From Campylobacter gracilis (GTDB lineage Bacteria > Campylobacterota > Campylobacteria > Campylobacterales > Campylobacteraceae), in the NCBI RefSeq assembly GCF_001190745.1, contig NZ_CP012196.1:62001-126000 (forward strand): 64,000 nt of DNA, in the 5' to 3' direction. Made by a program: the position numbers and the translations under genes. Under the pieces are notes generated by a model that did not search any database, was not told the DNA's origin, and was given only the letters and a program-made list of their open reading frames with translations. How positions within the stretch are numbered: position 1 is the stretch's first letter; every line of letters starts with the position of its first letter. Of the stretch, positions 49,634-60,788 are shown in pieces.

Positions 49634-51731
49634 AGTAAATGGCAATACCGAAATTTTCGATATCAATAAGGTCGCAAAGCAAGCCGCGGGTGCGGCGCTT
49701 TTGCGTGTGAAAAATACCGTCGTGCTCGCTACCGTAGCGCGCGAAGAGACGCAGGTGCAGGAGGACTTTTTGCCCCTTACCGTGCAATATATCGAAAAGA
49801 TGTACGCAGCGGGCAGAATCCCCGGAGGCTACATCAAACGCGAGACCAAGCCGGGCGATTTTGAGACGCTAACGAGCCGCATCATAGACCGCTCGCTGCG
49901 CCCGCTCTTTCCGAAGGGCTATGCATATCCGACGCAGATTGTGGTTTACGTGCTATCGGCGGATCCCGAGGTCGATCTGCAAGTCGTCGCTCTTAATGCG
50001 GCGTCTGCGGCGCTATATCTTAGTGACATCCCGATTAAGGCGCCCGTTTGCGGCGTGCGCATAGGCTATGAAAACGGAAATTTCATCTTAAATCCGAGCA
50101 ACTCCACGCTTAAAGCTAGCGTGCTTGATCTTTACGTAGCTGGCGTCGGCGATGAGCTTTTGATGATCGAGATGCGCTCTTTGCCGCAGATTAATGGCGA
50201 CGCGCAGCAGATGAATGAATTTAGCGAAGACCTGATGGTAGATGCGATCGATTTTGCCGCAAAGGCGATAAGTGCGGGTTCAAACGCCTACGAAGAGGCT
50301 TTTCTGCCGCTTAAAAAGCCCGATGCAAGCCTGGAGTACAAGCCCGAGATCGAGGATGAGGATATCGCGGATTTTATCGACGCAAACTACAAAGACGCCG
50401 TCAAAGCGGCGATCAATCAGATGGCAAAGAGCGAGCGCGCTACCGAGCTGAATAAAATCGTGGATCAAATTTTAGCGACCGAGGTCGCGGCGCAAAACGA
50501 ATGGAGCAAAGAGGTGATCTCCAGCGTCATCGGCAAGTATAAGCGCGGCATCATCCGTACGCAGATCATCGAGGATCGCCGCAGAGCCGACGGACGCGCG
50601 CTTGATGAGGTGCGCCCGATCAGTATCGAGACAAATATCCTACCGTGCGCGCACGGTAGTTGCCTATTTACGCGCGGGCAGACGCAAGCTTTAGTCGTAA
50701 CTACGCTGGGCGGCGATAGCGACGCGCAGCTAAGCGATAGCCTAACGCAGCTCGAGCCGATCAGCGAGCGATTTATGTTTAACTACAACTTCCCCGGCTT
50801 TTGCGTAGGCGAAGCAAGCCCGCTCAAAAGCCCCGGCAGACGCGAGCTGGGACATGGAAATTTAGCCAAAAGAGCGCTGTATCCGAGCATCAATCTAAAC
50901 TCGCCGCAGTCTATCCGCGTGGTGAGTGAAATTTTAGAGAGCAACGGCTCAAGCTCGATGGCTTCGGTCTGCGGCGGCGCGCTATCGCTTCGGGCGGCGG
51001 GCGTACCTACGCTAAAGCTGGTTGCGGGCGTAGCGATGGGCTTGATTTTTGAGGGTGAAAAACACGCCGTGCTAACCGATATAATGGGACTTGAGGATCA
51101 CGACGGCGATATGGATTTTAAGGTCGCGGGTACCTATGAGGGCATCACCGCGCTTCAGATGGATATCAAGCTCGGCGGCATCAGCCTGGAGGTTTTAAAA
51201 GAAGCTCTCGCGCAGGCAAGGCAGGCTCGCGCGCATATTTTGGGCCTTATGGAGCAAGCGGATGCGGCGATCGTTATAAATAGGGACGTGCTTCCAAAGC
51301 TTGAAATTTTTAACGTCGAGGCGAGCAAAATCCCCGACATCATCGGTCAGGGCGGCAAGGTCATCAAAGAGATCACCGAAAGCTTCGGCGTAAATATCGA
51401 TCTGGATCGCGAAAAGGGCGAGGTTAAGATCCAAGGCGCCAAAGCTAGCGGCGTATCGGGCGCGAAAGAGAAAATTTTATCGATAGTTTCAAATTCTCGC
51501 GATTTTCGCAAGCCGCGCGGCGAACGTAAAGAGGTAAAATTTCAGATCGGCGAGGAGTTTGACGGCGTAGTGCAAAGCGTGCTGGATTTCGGCACCTTCA
51601 TCTCGCTACGAGACGGCGTGGACGGGCTACTGCGCGCTAAATTTATCACGACGCCTTACAAGGCGGGCGATGTAGTGCGAGTGCGCGTGACCGATCAGAA
51701 AGGCACTAAAATTTCACTGGAATTAGCTTAA
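49617..51731 (+). CDS. pnp: Polynucleotide phosphorylase
   Basis: 3'-5' exoribonuclease of mRNA decay that forms a trimeric ring. The 704 residues contain two RNase PH-like domains ([19 protein letters not shown] and [13 protein letters not shown] in the second), followed by a KH domain ([21 protein letters not shown]) and an S1 domain ([17 protein letters not shown]). It starts inside the upstream PRTase gene behind AAGGAGAAAATTA. Together with RNase J it supplies both exonuclease directions. Confidence 0.97.
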   Translation: MQCKIEVNGNTEIFDINKVAKQAAGAALLRVKNTVVLATVAREETQVQEDFLPLTVQYIEKMYAAGRIPGGYIKRETKPGDFETLTSRIIDRSLRPLFPKGYAYPTQIVVYVLSADPEVDLQVVALNAASAALYLSDIPIKAPVCGVRIGYENGNFILNPSNSTLKASVLDLYVAGVGDELLMIEMRSLPQINGDAQQMNEFSEDLMVDAIDFAAKAISAGSNAYEEAFLPLKKPDASLEYKPEIEDEDIADFIDANYKDAVKAAINQMAKSERATELNKIVDQILATEVAAQNEWSKEVISSVIGKYKRGIIRTQIIEDRRRADGRALDEVRPISIETNILPCAHGSCLFTRGQTQALVVTTLGGDSDAQLSDSLTQLEPISERFMFNYNFPGFCVGEASPLKSPGRRELGHGNLAKRALYPSINLNSPQSIRVVSEILESNGSSSMASVCGGALSLRAAGVPTLKLVAGVAMGLIFEGEKHAVLTDIMGLEDHDGDMDFKVAGTYEGITALQMDIKLGGISLEVLKEALAQARQARAHILGLMEQADAAIVINRDVLPKLEIFNVEASKIPDIIGQGGKVIKEITESFGVNIDLDREKGEVKIQGAKASGVSGAKEKILSIVSNSRDFRKPRGERKEVKFQIGEEFDGVVQSVLDFGTFISLRDGVDGLLRAKFITTPYKAGDVVRVRVTDQKGTKISLELA

Positions 51732-51752
51732 AATTTTAATAGGAGCGTAAAG

Positions 51753-52607
51753 ATGCAGCTTAAAAAGATTTTTTTTCCTATCGGTGGCGGCGAGGAGCTG
51801 GCAGAGCGCATACACGGAGCGCTGCTAGTGAATAAATTTTTCGGCACGCACATAAACATAATGGCGTGCCAGCTCGATCCTAAGATGATCTACAACGTCC
51901 GCATGACGCTAAAAGGCGGCGTGCTGATGGAGGAATTTTTAAAATCCGCAGGAGACGAGATGCAGGCCGAGCGCGAGGTGATCAAAGCTATCTTCGACGC
52001 TGAATGCGCCAAGCTGGGGCTAGATCAAAACGACGACGATCACGTCCCAAATAGCGCCGCTTTGAGGCATATGGTAGGCATCCGCTCCGAACTGGTCGAG
52101 AAATACTCCAAATATTGCGATTTGGTGCTGGTCTCCGTGCCGCCTACGGGCTCTATCACGGGCACGTTCGAGGCGGCGGTCACTAAAAGCGGCAAGCCTT
52201 GCATCGTCATACCGCGCAAGCTGCAGGAGTTTAAGGCGGATAAAATTTTAGTTTCGCTTACCGGCACTGCGGCGTCTGCGCGAGCGCTCGATAATTGGCT
52301 GGAGCTTTTGCAGCGTGCCAAATCTATCACTGTCATTACCGCAAATCACTACCTTCAAGATGATCTTGCCGAAACGAAGCGCCGTATAAGCGATTATCTG
52401 GCTCTACACAGCATTAAAATCGACGTTTTCGAGGCACTGAACGTCGAGGGCAAGATCCCGGGGCAGGTGCTGCTAGAGTACGCCGACGCGGGCGATTTCG
52501 ACCTCATCGTCGCGGGCTTGCACTCAGACAGCGGCATAAAGGAGATATTCCTAGGCGGCGCGTCGAAATACTTCCTACAAAAGACTAAAATTCCGGTCTT
52601 AATGTAG
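51753..52607 (+). CDS. Tandem universal stress protein
   Basis: 284 residues forming two Usp domains. The first (about 1-150) begins KKIFFPIGGGEELAERI, and the second (about 160-284) begins KILVSLTGTAASARALDNW and ends with DLIVAGLHSDSGIKEIFLGG. The glycine pattern (GLHSDSGIKEIFLGGASKYFL) near the end is like the ATP-binding Usp type (G-x2-G-x9-G-S). Such proteins help with stress survival; no specific role is deduced. It follows pnp by 21 bases and may be co-transcribed. Confidence 0.78.
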   Translation: MQLKKIFFPIGGGEELAERIHGALLVNKFFGTHINIMACQLDPKMIYNVRMTLKGGVLMEEFLKSAGDEMQAEREVIKAIFDAECAKLGLDQNDDDHVPNSAALRHMVGIRSELVEKYSKYCDLVLVSVPPTGSITGTFEAAVTKSGKPCIVIPRKLQEFKADKILVSLTGTAASARALDNWLELLQRAKSITVITANHYLQDDLAETKRRISDYLALHSIKIDVFEALNVEGKIPGQVLLEYADAGDFDLIVAGLHSDSGIKEIFLGGASKYFLQKTKIPVLM

Positions 52608-53008
52608 CTTAAAGCTTAGATGCTGTGTCGCGGCACATCGCCCGCACTGCGTCTAAGCTTAATCGGCTTTTAAGCGCCGCAAGCTAAAGCTTAAATTTTA
52701 ATCGGCTCGCTTTGGCTTTATTAGCCCGTCTGCAAATCGTGCAGTTATGCTTCTTGCGGATGGGTTGCTGCGATTAATTTTATCGCTAGCTTTGCTAACG
52801 AGTCGCGCTTACTTTGCCGCGGCTAGCGAAAGCAAATATATCCGCGGCGAGCAGAGTTAGTGGTCGCGGTAAGCTTGCCGGTCTATCTTTTAACGCGGCG
52901 AGTTTAGAATTTCTATGCTTGTCGTTTCGGTTGCGCCGCAAAATTTTGCATAAATTTGCACTTGAAATTTCTGTTTGCACGCTAAATTTTAAATTCTAAG
53001 GAGTGTAG
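52608..53008. other. Intergenic region
   Basis: About 400 bases with no gene. The last part is a strong ribosome site (TAAGGAGTG) for the first paralogue. A repeated TTAATCGGCTTTTAAGC / TTAATCGGCTCGC motif occurs but its meaning is unclear. Confidence 0.45.
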
Positions 53009-53458
53009 ATGGCGTTTGAAAATGCAATCATCACTAAAGAGGATGATGAGAAGTATGGATTGAGTGCGCTATATGGTAAGTATAATTATGGAGCAAAGTT
53101 GCCAAATCTAAATTTTACAATAGATAGGCAATTAGATTGCTGGCTTTTAAAAATTTATAGCTTTCCAGATCCGAATTACGATAGGGCATTGCTTGCAAAA
53201 GCCGTATGGATCTTATATTGCGATAGTACTCAAATATATGTAGTGTTGGATCAAAAGGTAGCGGATACGCGATCGGACGAATTCCACAGAATCTGGGAAC
53301 TTCTAGATTTAAAACCAAATCATACGCAAAGTCTTAATAAGCAAGATATTTTATGCCTGTTAAAAGAAATTTTGGAAGTATATGGGGACTGTGATTTGTG
53401 GAAATCGGAGCCGAATTATACTATGGAACTACAAGACTTAACCGATCGTAAAATCTAA
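53009..53458 (+). CDS. Unknown protein, first of two tandem paralogues
   Basis: 149 residues with no signal peptide or membrane segment; acidic and rich in Tyr, Leu and Asp. The first 19 residues (MAFENAIITKEDDEKYGLS) and the last stretch (NYTMELQDLTDR) are nearly identical to the next gene, while the middle differs. Low GC compared with neighbours suggests transfer. The build (small, acidic, in tandem, polymorphic middle) is like immunity proteins of toxin systems, but no toxin gene is adjacent. I do not recognise the family. Confidence 0.6.
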   Translation: MAFENAIITKEDDEKYGLSALYGKYNYGAKLPNLNFTIDRQLDCWLLKIYSFPDPNYDRALLAKAVWILYCDSTQIYVVLDQKVADTRSDEFHRIWELLDLKPNHTQSLNKQDILCLLKEILEVYGDCDLWKSEPNYTMELQDLTDRKI

Positions 53459-53487
53459 AATTATTAAAATTTCTTGAGGAGGAGAGA

Positions 53488-53937
53488 GTGGCGTTTGAAA
53501 ATGCAATCATTACCAAAGAGGATGATGAGAAGTATGGATTGAGCGGAATTTATTACAAATATAATCCATACTATGAGACTTTTATTAATGAGCTTGATTG
53601 GACTATTGATCGAAATGCGGATTGCTGGCTAATGCCAGTATATAGTTTTCCTGATCCAGACTATGATCATGCAAGCCTCGCTAAAGGCATTTGGATTTTA
53701 TATCATAAAGGTGAAATTATTGAGGTCACATTGGATTATATATTCGATGAAGGTAAAAAGCTTCATAGAATTTGGCAACTTTTGAAACTAAATCCAAAAA
53801 GCACAAATGCTCTTTCCGAGAAGGATATAGTAGTTTTACTATTCAAAATTTTGAAAGTTTATGGCTATGCCGGAACATGGCAAAAAGAAAACTACACTAT
53901 GGAACTACAAGACTTAACCAATCGCAATGCAAAATAG
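53488..53937 (+). CDS. Unknown protein, second of two tandem paralogues
   Basis: 149 residues, starting with GTG behind a strong GAGGAGGAGA site, 29 bases after the first paralogue. The same N- and C-terminal ends flank a divergent middle (for example DWTIDRNADCWLMPVYSFPDP here). Conserved positions include CWL, YSFPDP and the final NYTMELQDLT. Probably one transcript with the first copy. Function unknown. Confidence 0.6.
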   Translation: MAFENAIITKEDDEKYGLSGIYYKYNPYYETFINELDWTIDRNADCWLMPVYSFPDPDYDHASLAKGIWILYHKGEIIEVTLDYIFDEGKKLHRIWQLLKLNPKSTNALSEKDIVVLLFKILKVYGYAGTWQKENYTMELQDLTNRNAK

Positions 53938-54055
53938 AGCTTTAAATTTAACTTCATTTTAGTCCCGCATAAAATCAAATTTCATAGAATTCTAAAATTT
54001 CGCAGAATTTTGAAATTCCAAAATCCTATAATTCCAAAATTTTAAAATTCCCGTT

Positions 54056-55195
54056 TTAAAATTTCTTGTAAATAAAATTTATCAAAATCATCGACGCGAG
54101 CGCCTCCATGAGCGAGGCGATGATCATCGCGAAGTATATCTCTTGCGATATTGCGGCGGTGGAGTAAAAAAGCGTCGCCGTGGCGATGACGAGGGTTAGC
54201 GGCATAGATAGCGATAGCGCGAAAAGCACCGCGCCTTTGCGCCCCAGAGTGCTTAAAAACGTAGCGCTCGCAAGCAGCCTTATGCCGAACATCAGCGCCG
54301 CTAGGCTCGCGGCAAAGCTCATTACTCCAGGCATAAGGAGCGCTTCTAGCTTGATCACAGCTCCGGTGTGTATGAAAAATATCGGCACCAAAAAGCCAAA
54401 GCCGAACGACGATAGCTTCTCGATGAGGTCGTCCTTGTGCGAGAAAAAGGTCGGCAGAAAGGTACCTGCGATGAAGGCGCCGATGACGACCTCAAGCCCC
54501 AAAAGCATTACTCCGGCGCAGATGAGGCAAAACAGCGCCATCGCAAAGCGCACGTCCTTTTCGTTTTTGTCGTACTTGGGCATGATGACCGTTTTTAGCG
54601 CGGGGAACCACCAAAATAAAATTTCAAGCCCTTTAAAAACCGCTAGAGCTGCCACGGAAAAGCCCAAAAGTGCGCCGATGTGAAGCGCCATCTCCACGCC
54701 GAAGCCGTTTTTAAGGTAGATGCCGCCTACTGTGAGGGCGGCGATGCTGATGAGCTCGCCGATTACGCCCGCGGGCATCGCGAGATTGAGCCACGCTTGA
54801 TCCTTGCCGTATTCCTTATACAGCGCCGAAAGCAGCCCGACGCTCATTAGAGGCGCTGCGATGATAAGCATCTGCGGCAGTTCAAATATCCAAACCGCAA
54901 GCGCGCTTAGGATATAAAGCAGCGCCAAAAAGATTAGGATTAGGCGTAGAATTTTGCGTGGCATCGTAAGCAGCGCGCGGAAATCCACCTCGCAGCCCGC
55001 CAAAAACATAAGGTAGCAAAAGCCGATCTGCGCGGCTAGATCGAAGGTCGCGCTTGGCGGCAAAAGCCCTAAATTTGCAGCTATGATGCCAAGCATGATC
55101 TCCATGGGCGAGAGCGGAATTCTAGCTAAGCTAGCCAAAAAGGGCGAAGCAAAGGTCAAAAACGATAGCGCGATTAGGACGTAAATTTCATTCAT
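54056..55195 (-). CDS. Cation/proton antiporter, CPA2/Kef type
   Basis: 379 residues with about 12 membrane helices, the usual size for the membrane part of CPA2 (NhaA/Kef-like) exchangers. GIIAANLGLLPPS, LMFLAGCEVDFRALL and GAFIAGTFLPTFF are typical of the Na+/H+ exchanger Pfam family, and the LGLEVVIGAFIAG segment aligns with the conserved acidic ion site. The frame runs upstream to 55321, but the ATG at 55195 begins the membrane domain and overlaps the phosphodiesterase stop (ATGA), so I choose it. No regulatory TrkA-N domain is attached. The ion is not determined. Confidence 0.8.
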   Translation of the reverse strand: MNEIYVLIALSFLTFASPFLASLARIPLSPMEIMLGIIAANLGLLPPSATFDLAAQIGFCYLMFLAGCEVDFRALLTMPRKILRLILIFLALLYILSALAVWIFELPQMLIIAAPLMSVGLLSALYKEYGKDQAWLNLAMPAGVIGELISIAALTVGGIYLKNGFGVEMALHIGALLGFSVAALAVFKGLEILFWWFPALKTVIMPKYDKNEKDVRFAMALFCLICAGVMLLGLEVVIGAFIAGTFLPTFFSHKDDLIEKLSSFGFGFLVPIFFIHTGAVIKLEALLMPGVMSFAASLAALMFGIRLLASATFLSTLGRKGAVLFALSLSMPLTLVIATATLFYSTAAISQEIYFAMIIASLMEALASMILINFIYKKF

Positions 55196-56400
55196 AGTTT
55201 TATCTCGCGTTCGCGCCATTTTAGAATTTTCTCGGGAGCGGCACAGACGTGAAATACGCGGAATTTCCCGCCCTGCGCCACGATGTAGGCAAACTCGAAA
55301 AGCCTCTTTTTGCGTCCGCAAATCTCGCCCGGATTTAGCACGAGCGTGCCGTTTTTATCTACCGCCGCGGCGAAAAAGTGGGTGTGGCCGTAAATTTTGA
55401 TAGTTGAAATTTTATCCGCGCCGCACCCGCACGGATCCCGATTTTTACTTTCGTCGCTTGTATTAGGGTCCGAACTTGCAGTCAAATTTGAGCCCAAGTT
55501 CAGCGCGGCTAAATTTACGCATGAGTTCGGTGTGGATAAATTTGCGCTTAAGCTCGGCGCCGTTAAATTTACTGCGCAATCGGTACTCGAGCTTGCTTTA
55601 GATTTCATATCTGGGCTCGTATTATCGGCTAAATTTGCATTTACATTTGAGTTTAAATCTGCGTTCGGGCTTGAAGCGAGGTCTGCGTCCAGACTTAAGT
55701 CTAAATTTGCGTTTGAGTTCATATCCGCGCCTGCATTCAAGCCCAAGCTCACATTTAGACTTGCAGATTGCCCGCTTTTAAAATTCGCGCTCGCGCTACG
55801 TATGTTTTTAAAATTTTCGTCTGCACGGCACGTGCCATTTAAAATTTCATCATCTGCGCCATTAGAATTTGCGTCTAAATTTGCCGCACGATCCGCCGTT
55901 TTAGAATTTGAGATTAAAATTTCTCTGCGATCTGCTCTGCAGTTTGAGCCTGAATTTGTGCCGTAACTTACTTCGTCGTTAAAGCTAGAATTTTTGACTG
56001 GGTCTGCACCGAAATCCCTGCGAAAATTTACCGCGCGATCCGCGCCTGCACCTAAATCCGCGTCTAAATTTAATCCGTCTGCTTCATTTTGCGCTGCGGG
56101 CTCTTCGTCAAAGAGATAAAACGGATGGTGCATTATTTTTAGTCGCAGCCCGGCAAACTCCGTGCAGAAGGGCTCACTCCGTAGGTTAAACTCATTTTTA
56201 AACTCGGTAAGCGCTTCGTCGTTGTTTCCTAAAACCGCGAAGTAGGGCTTGCCGCTTTGCCGCAAAAGCCGCAGCGTCTCGATCGCGACGATGCCCTCTG
56301 CATGCACGAGCAGATCCGCTCCGCGCGCGAGCAGCCATTCTATGGCGCTTGCAGCGACCTCCGTTTCAGGGTGGGAGTCCGAGATGACGCCTATTATCAA
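55192..56400 (-). CDS. YfcE-type phosphodiesterase with a 228-residue insertion
   Basis: Calcineurin-like metallophosphoesterase split by an insert. Core: ISDSH (residues 6-10), LGNNDE (57-62), HHP (91-93), then YGHTH (337-341) and VLNPGEICGRK (354-364). The usual GD pair of motif II reads EG. Related enzymes are about 160-185 residues; this is 402, because residues about 101-328 hold low-complexity sequence rich in Asn, Asp, Ala, Ser and Leu with a loose NLxxxANL repeat. The insert sits between the HHP and GHTH motifs. Its ends overlap those of topA and the antiporter. Confidence 0.8.
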   Translation of the reverse strand: MIIGVISDSHPETEVAASAIEWLLARGADLLVHAEGIVAIETLRLLRQSGKPYFAVLGNNDEALTEFKNEFNLRSEPFCTEFAGLRLKIMHHPFYLFDEEPAAQNEADGLNLDADLGAGADRAVNFRRDFGADPVKNSSFNDEVSYGTNSGSNCRADRREILISNSKTADRAANLDANSNGADDEILNGTCRADENFKNIRSASANFKSGQSASLNVSLGLNAGADMNSNANLDLSLDADLASSPNADLNSNVNANLADNTSPDMKSKASSSTDCAVNLTAPSLSANLSTPNSCVNLAALNLGSNLTASSDPNTSDESKNRDPCGCGADKISTIKIYGHTHFFAAAVDKNGTLVLNPGEICGRKKRLFEFAYIVAQGGKFRVFHVCAAPEKILKWREREIKL

Positions 56401-58628
56401 TCGATCTCTTCTTTAAGCTTGCACTGCGGGCACTCGGCGAAGTTGCCTTTTTTCAGCTCTTTGCGGAGCATGTATGAGTTGCCGCACTGCGGGCATGTGC
56501 GCGCAATCGGCGCGTAGTTACTCACAAAGCCGCATTTTGGGTAGTTCGTGCAGCCGTAGAATTTGCCGCGTCTGGAGAAGCGCTCGACGATCTCGCCCGT
56601 GCCGCAGCTCGGGCACTTAACGCCCGTGGAGAGCAGCGGCTTTTTCTCCTTCGCCGCGCCCTCGATTTTTCGCGAGTACTTGCACTTCGGATAGCCCTCA
56701 CAAGCGATAAACTCGCCGTATCTGCCCTTACGCTTGATCAGATTTTTACCGCACTGCGGGCATTTCTCATCTAGCACTTCGGGTGCCGCCTTCTCCTCGC
56801 TTGCCCCCTCGGCACTGGCGTCCGCGTTGCGGGAGTATTTGCACTTCGGATAGTTCGAGCAAGCGATGAACTCACCGAATCTGCCCTGCCTCTTAAGTAA
56901 CTCGCCACCGCAGTTCGGGCATGCTTCGCCGATCTTTTCGGCTAGCTTTTGGCTTGCGATCGAGGTTTTGCCTTTGGCGATCTCGTCCATAAAAGGGTAG
57001 TAAAAATCCGCCAAAATTTGCTGCCAGTCCGCTTTGTTTTCGGCGATGTCGTCGAGCTTTTCTTCCATTTTGGAGGTAAACTCGCTATCGACGATATTTT
57101 TAAAATTTTGCTCCAGCATCTCGGTGATCTTAAAGGCGATCTCGCTCGGCACTAGGTGTTTTTGCTCGATATTTACGTAGTTGCGCGCAGTAAGCAGCGA
57201 GATGGTAGGCGCATAGGTCGAGGGCCTGCCGATGCCGAGACTTTCGAGCTTTTTGATGAGGCTTGCTTCCGAATAGCGCGCCGGCGGCTCGGTGAAGTGC
57301 TGCTGCGAGCTTAGACTTTGCAGGCTCATCGCGTCGCCCGCGCTAAGGCTCGGTAAAATTTTATCCTTATCCAGATCGCCGTAAGCCTTGTAAAATCCGT
57401 CAAATTCCACCTTACGCCCGCTGATCTTAAACGCGCCCTCTTCGCCGCGCACGATGATCGTTTGGATCTGCGAGACACTAGGGCTCATCTGCGAGGCTAT
57501 GAAGCGGTTGTAGATGAGCGCGTAAAGGCGGTATTCGTCGCGAGGCAGGGTTTTTTGCGCGAGCTCGGGGGTAAGCTTTAGATCGGTGGGTCGTATCGCT
57601 TCGTGCGCTTCCTGCGCGCCTTTGCTTTTGGTAGCGTATAAATTCGGGTTTTTGGGCAGATACTTTTCGCCGAAGTGCTGCTCTATGAGCTCGCGAGCCG
57701 CCGCGATCGCTTCTTTGGCGATATTTAGCGAGTCGGTTCGCATGTAGGTGATCGCGCCGCCGTTTTTGGTATTAACGCCCTCATAAAGGCTCTGCGCAAG
57801 GCTCATCGTCTTGCGCGGATTAAAGCCCAGAGCCGTGCTCGCCGCCTGTTGCAGCGTCGAGGTCATAAACGGCGGGTAGGGATTCGTCTTGCGCGATTTG
57901 CTCTCGATACTCTCTACGCTAAATTTGTCTTTTTGCAGCGCCGCGATGATTTCGCTAGCTTGCGCCGCGTTTTTGACCGAGAGCTTTTCCATCTTCTCGC
58001 CGCGAAATTCCACAAGCTCGGCTTCCAAGTCCTTTTTAAAAACCGCGTCGATGCTGTGAAATTCTACCGGCTTAAAATTTAAAATTTCGCGCTCGCGATC
58101 GACGACGATCTTAAGCGCGGCGCTTTGGACGCGACCTGCGCTTAAGCCGCGCTGGATCTTTAAATTTAAAAGCGGACTTAACTTGTAGCCCACGATGCGA
58201 TCGAGTAGGCGGCGCGCTTGTTGGGCGTTTACGCTTGCGATATTGAGCTTGCGCGGCGAGCTTAGCGCGTTTGAGATCGCGCTTTTGGTGATCTCGTGAA
58301 ATACGATGCGCGGCAGCTCCTGCGCCTGCTTGCCGATCGAAGCTGCGATATGATAGGCGATCGCCTCGCCCTCGCGGTCCTCGTCCGTCGCGAGATAAAT
58401 TTGATCCGCCTTTTTGGCGAGCGTCTTTATCTGTTTTACGATCTGATCGTGATCGGCGCTGATTTCGTATTCGGGCTCGAAGCTTTTATCTTTGATTTTG
58501 ATGCCGAATTTTTTCTGCGGTAGGTCGCGGATGTGTCCTTTAGACGCGATCACGTCGTAATCGTCGCCTAAGAAATTTTTGATCGTTTTGGCTTTTGCAG
58601 GGGATTCTACGATGATTAAATTTTTCAT
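56397..58628 (-). CDS. topA: DNA topoisomerase I
   Basis: Type IA topoisomerase that relaxes negative supercoils. The 743 residues have the TOPRIM domain (LIIVESPAKAKTI, DEDREGEAIA), the active-site Tyr295 in GAITYMRTDSL, and four C-terminal zinc ribbons (CPNCGG...CKY, CPQCGK...CKY, CPSCG...CG, CPQCG...CPQC). Residues 572-743 thus form a long zinc-binding tail. It overlaps the phosphodiesterase by four bases and lies three bases from dcd. Confidence 0.97.
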   Translation of the reverse strand: MKNLIIVESPAKAKTIKNFLGDDYDVIASKGHIRDLPQKKFGIKIKDKSFEPEYEISADHDQIVKQIKTLAKKADQIYLATDEDREGEAIAYHIAASIGKQAQELPRIVFHEITKSAISNALSSPRKLNIASVNAQQARRLLDRIVGYKLSPLLNLKIQRGLSAGRVQSAALKIVVDREREILNFKPVEFHSIDAVFKKDLEAELVEFRGEKMEKLSVKNAAQASEIIAALQKDKFSVESIESKSRKTNPYPPFMTSTLQQAASTALGFNPRKTMSLAQSLYEGVNTKNGGAITYMRTDSLNIAKEAIAAARELIEQHFGEKYLPKNPNLYATKSKGAQEAHEAIRPTDLKLTPELAQKTLPRDEYRLYALIYNRFIASQMSPSVSQIQTIIVRGEEGAFKISGRKVEFDGFYKAYGDLDKDKILPSLSAGDAMSLQSLSSQQHFTEPPARYSEASLIKKLESLGIGRPSTYAPTISLLTARNYVNIEQKHLVPSEIAFKITEMLEQNFKNIVDSEFTSKMEEKLDDIAENKADWQQILADFYYPFMDEIAKGKTSIASQKLAEKIGEACPNCGGELLKRQGRFGEFIACSNYPKCKYSRNADASAEGASEEKAAPEVLDEKCPQCGKNLIKRKGRYGEFIACEGYPKCKYSRKIEGAAKEKKPLLSTGVKCPSCGTGEIVERFSRRGKFYGCTNYPKCGFVSNYAPIARTCPQCGNSYMLRKELKKGNFAECPQCKLKEEID

Positions 58629-58631
58629 TGT

Positions 58632-59195
58632 TTAATCCTTTAGAATTCTAGGCAGCGTGATGCCTTTTTGGCTTTGGTATTTGCCCTTTTTATCGCAGTA
58701 GCTCACCTCGCACGGCTCATCTCCTTGCAAAAACAAAACCTGCGCGATGCCTTCGTTCGCGTAAATTTTTGCAGGCAGCGGCGTGGTGTTGGAAATTTCA
58801 ATCGTGATGTGCCCTTCAAAGCCGGGCTCAAAGGGCGTTACGTTTACGATGATGCCGCAGCGCGCGTAGGTGCTTTTACCCAGGCAGATCGCAAGCACGT
58901 CGCGCGGCATTTTGAAGTATTCGATGGTGCGCGCTAGAGCGAAGGAATTCGGCGGCACGATGCAGACGTCGCCTTCAAAATCCACGACGTTTTTTGCGTC
59001 GAAATTTTTAGGATCGACGACCGTTCCGCCGACGTTTGTAAAAATTTTAAACTCTCTTGCGACCCTGATGTCGTATCCGTAGCTGGAAAGCCCGTAGCTA
59101 ACGACGCCGCGACCGATATTTTCCTCGCAAAAGGGCGCTATCATATCGTGCTGCTGCGACATCTGCCTGATCCATTTATCGCTTTTCAGTCCCAT
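58632..59195 (-). CDS. dcd: dCTP deaminase
   Basis: Makes dUTP from dCTP on the way to dTMP. The 187 residues match the usual size, with [42 protein letters not shown] and [18 protein letters not shown] in order, including the conserved Glu of the active site. It is the first gene of the dcd-topA-phosphodiesterase-antiporter run on the minus strand, divergent from the asparaginase gene. Confidence 0.97.
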   Translation of the reverse strand: MGLKSDKWIRQMSQQHDMIAPFCEENIGRGVVSYGLSSYGYDIRVAREFKIFTNVGGTVVDPKNFDAKNVVDFEGDVCIVPPNSFALARTIEYFKMPRDVLAICLGKSTYARCGIIVNVTPFEPGFEGHITIEISNTTPLPAKIYANEGIAQVLFLQGDEPCEVSYCDKKGKYQSQKGITLPRILKD

Positions 59196-59309
59196 AAAAT
59201 TTCCTTAAAATAATCAAAATTTTTCGCGCATTATAGCAGCAAAATAAAATATAATAAAAATTTTATGCTAGAATTTTGCTTAAATTATAAAAATTTTATC
59301 ACTTTTTAA

Positions 59310-60368
<1,059 letters not shown>

Positions 60369-60788
60369 CGCAGAAACCCCGCGCGGATAGAATCTCGGCG
60401 CGGGGTTATAAAACAAAATTTCAGCGCGAAATTTTAAAGAAAAGCAAGGCGCAGGATTTTGATACGAGCCCAAAAGTGGAATTTTAAAGCAAAGCGCGGA
60501 ATTTTTGCGCTCGGGGCTTGGGCGTAGAATTTCGGTCGTAAAATTAAGCGTTAAATTTTAAAGGATTTAAAATAATTTTGCATCTTTGCGGCAAAATTCC
60601 GTGTCTCGTTTGCGAAGTTCGAGCTTAAAATGAACGAGGCAAATCGCAGCCTATAAATCCTTAAAATCAGTCCGCAAATCCGCCGCAAATTCCGTGCTGC
60701 GCCTTTTAAAAGCTCCTGCGAAAATCCGCTTAAAGAAACAATTATAAAAATTTAGCTAGAATTTCGCAAATTTTTTCAGGAGAAATTT
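60369..60788. other. Intergenic region before accB
   Basis: Contains the strong hairpin after ansB and then AT-rich filler. No gene is seen. The last bases hold a strong ribosome site (CAGGAG) for accB. Confidence 0.5.
60375..60407 (+). terminator. Strong hairpin after the asparaginase gene
   Basis: AACCCCGCGC and GCGCGGGGTT pair over ten bases around a 13-base loop. Few T residues follow, so it may act as a terminator or RNA-stability stem. Confidence 0.6.

Noticed and set aside
55196-55321. Upstream extension of the antiporter frame
   Set aside because: It overlaps the phosphodiesterase gene and gives 42 basic, non-membrane residues; the ATG at 55195 fits the membrane start and the ATGA overlap.
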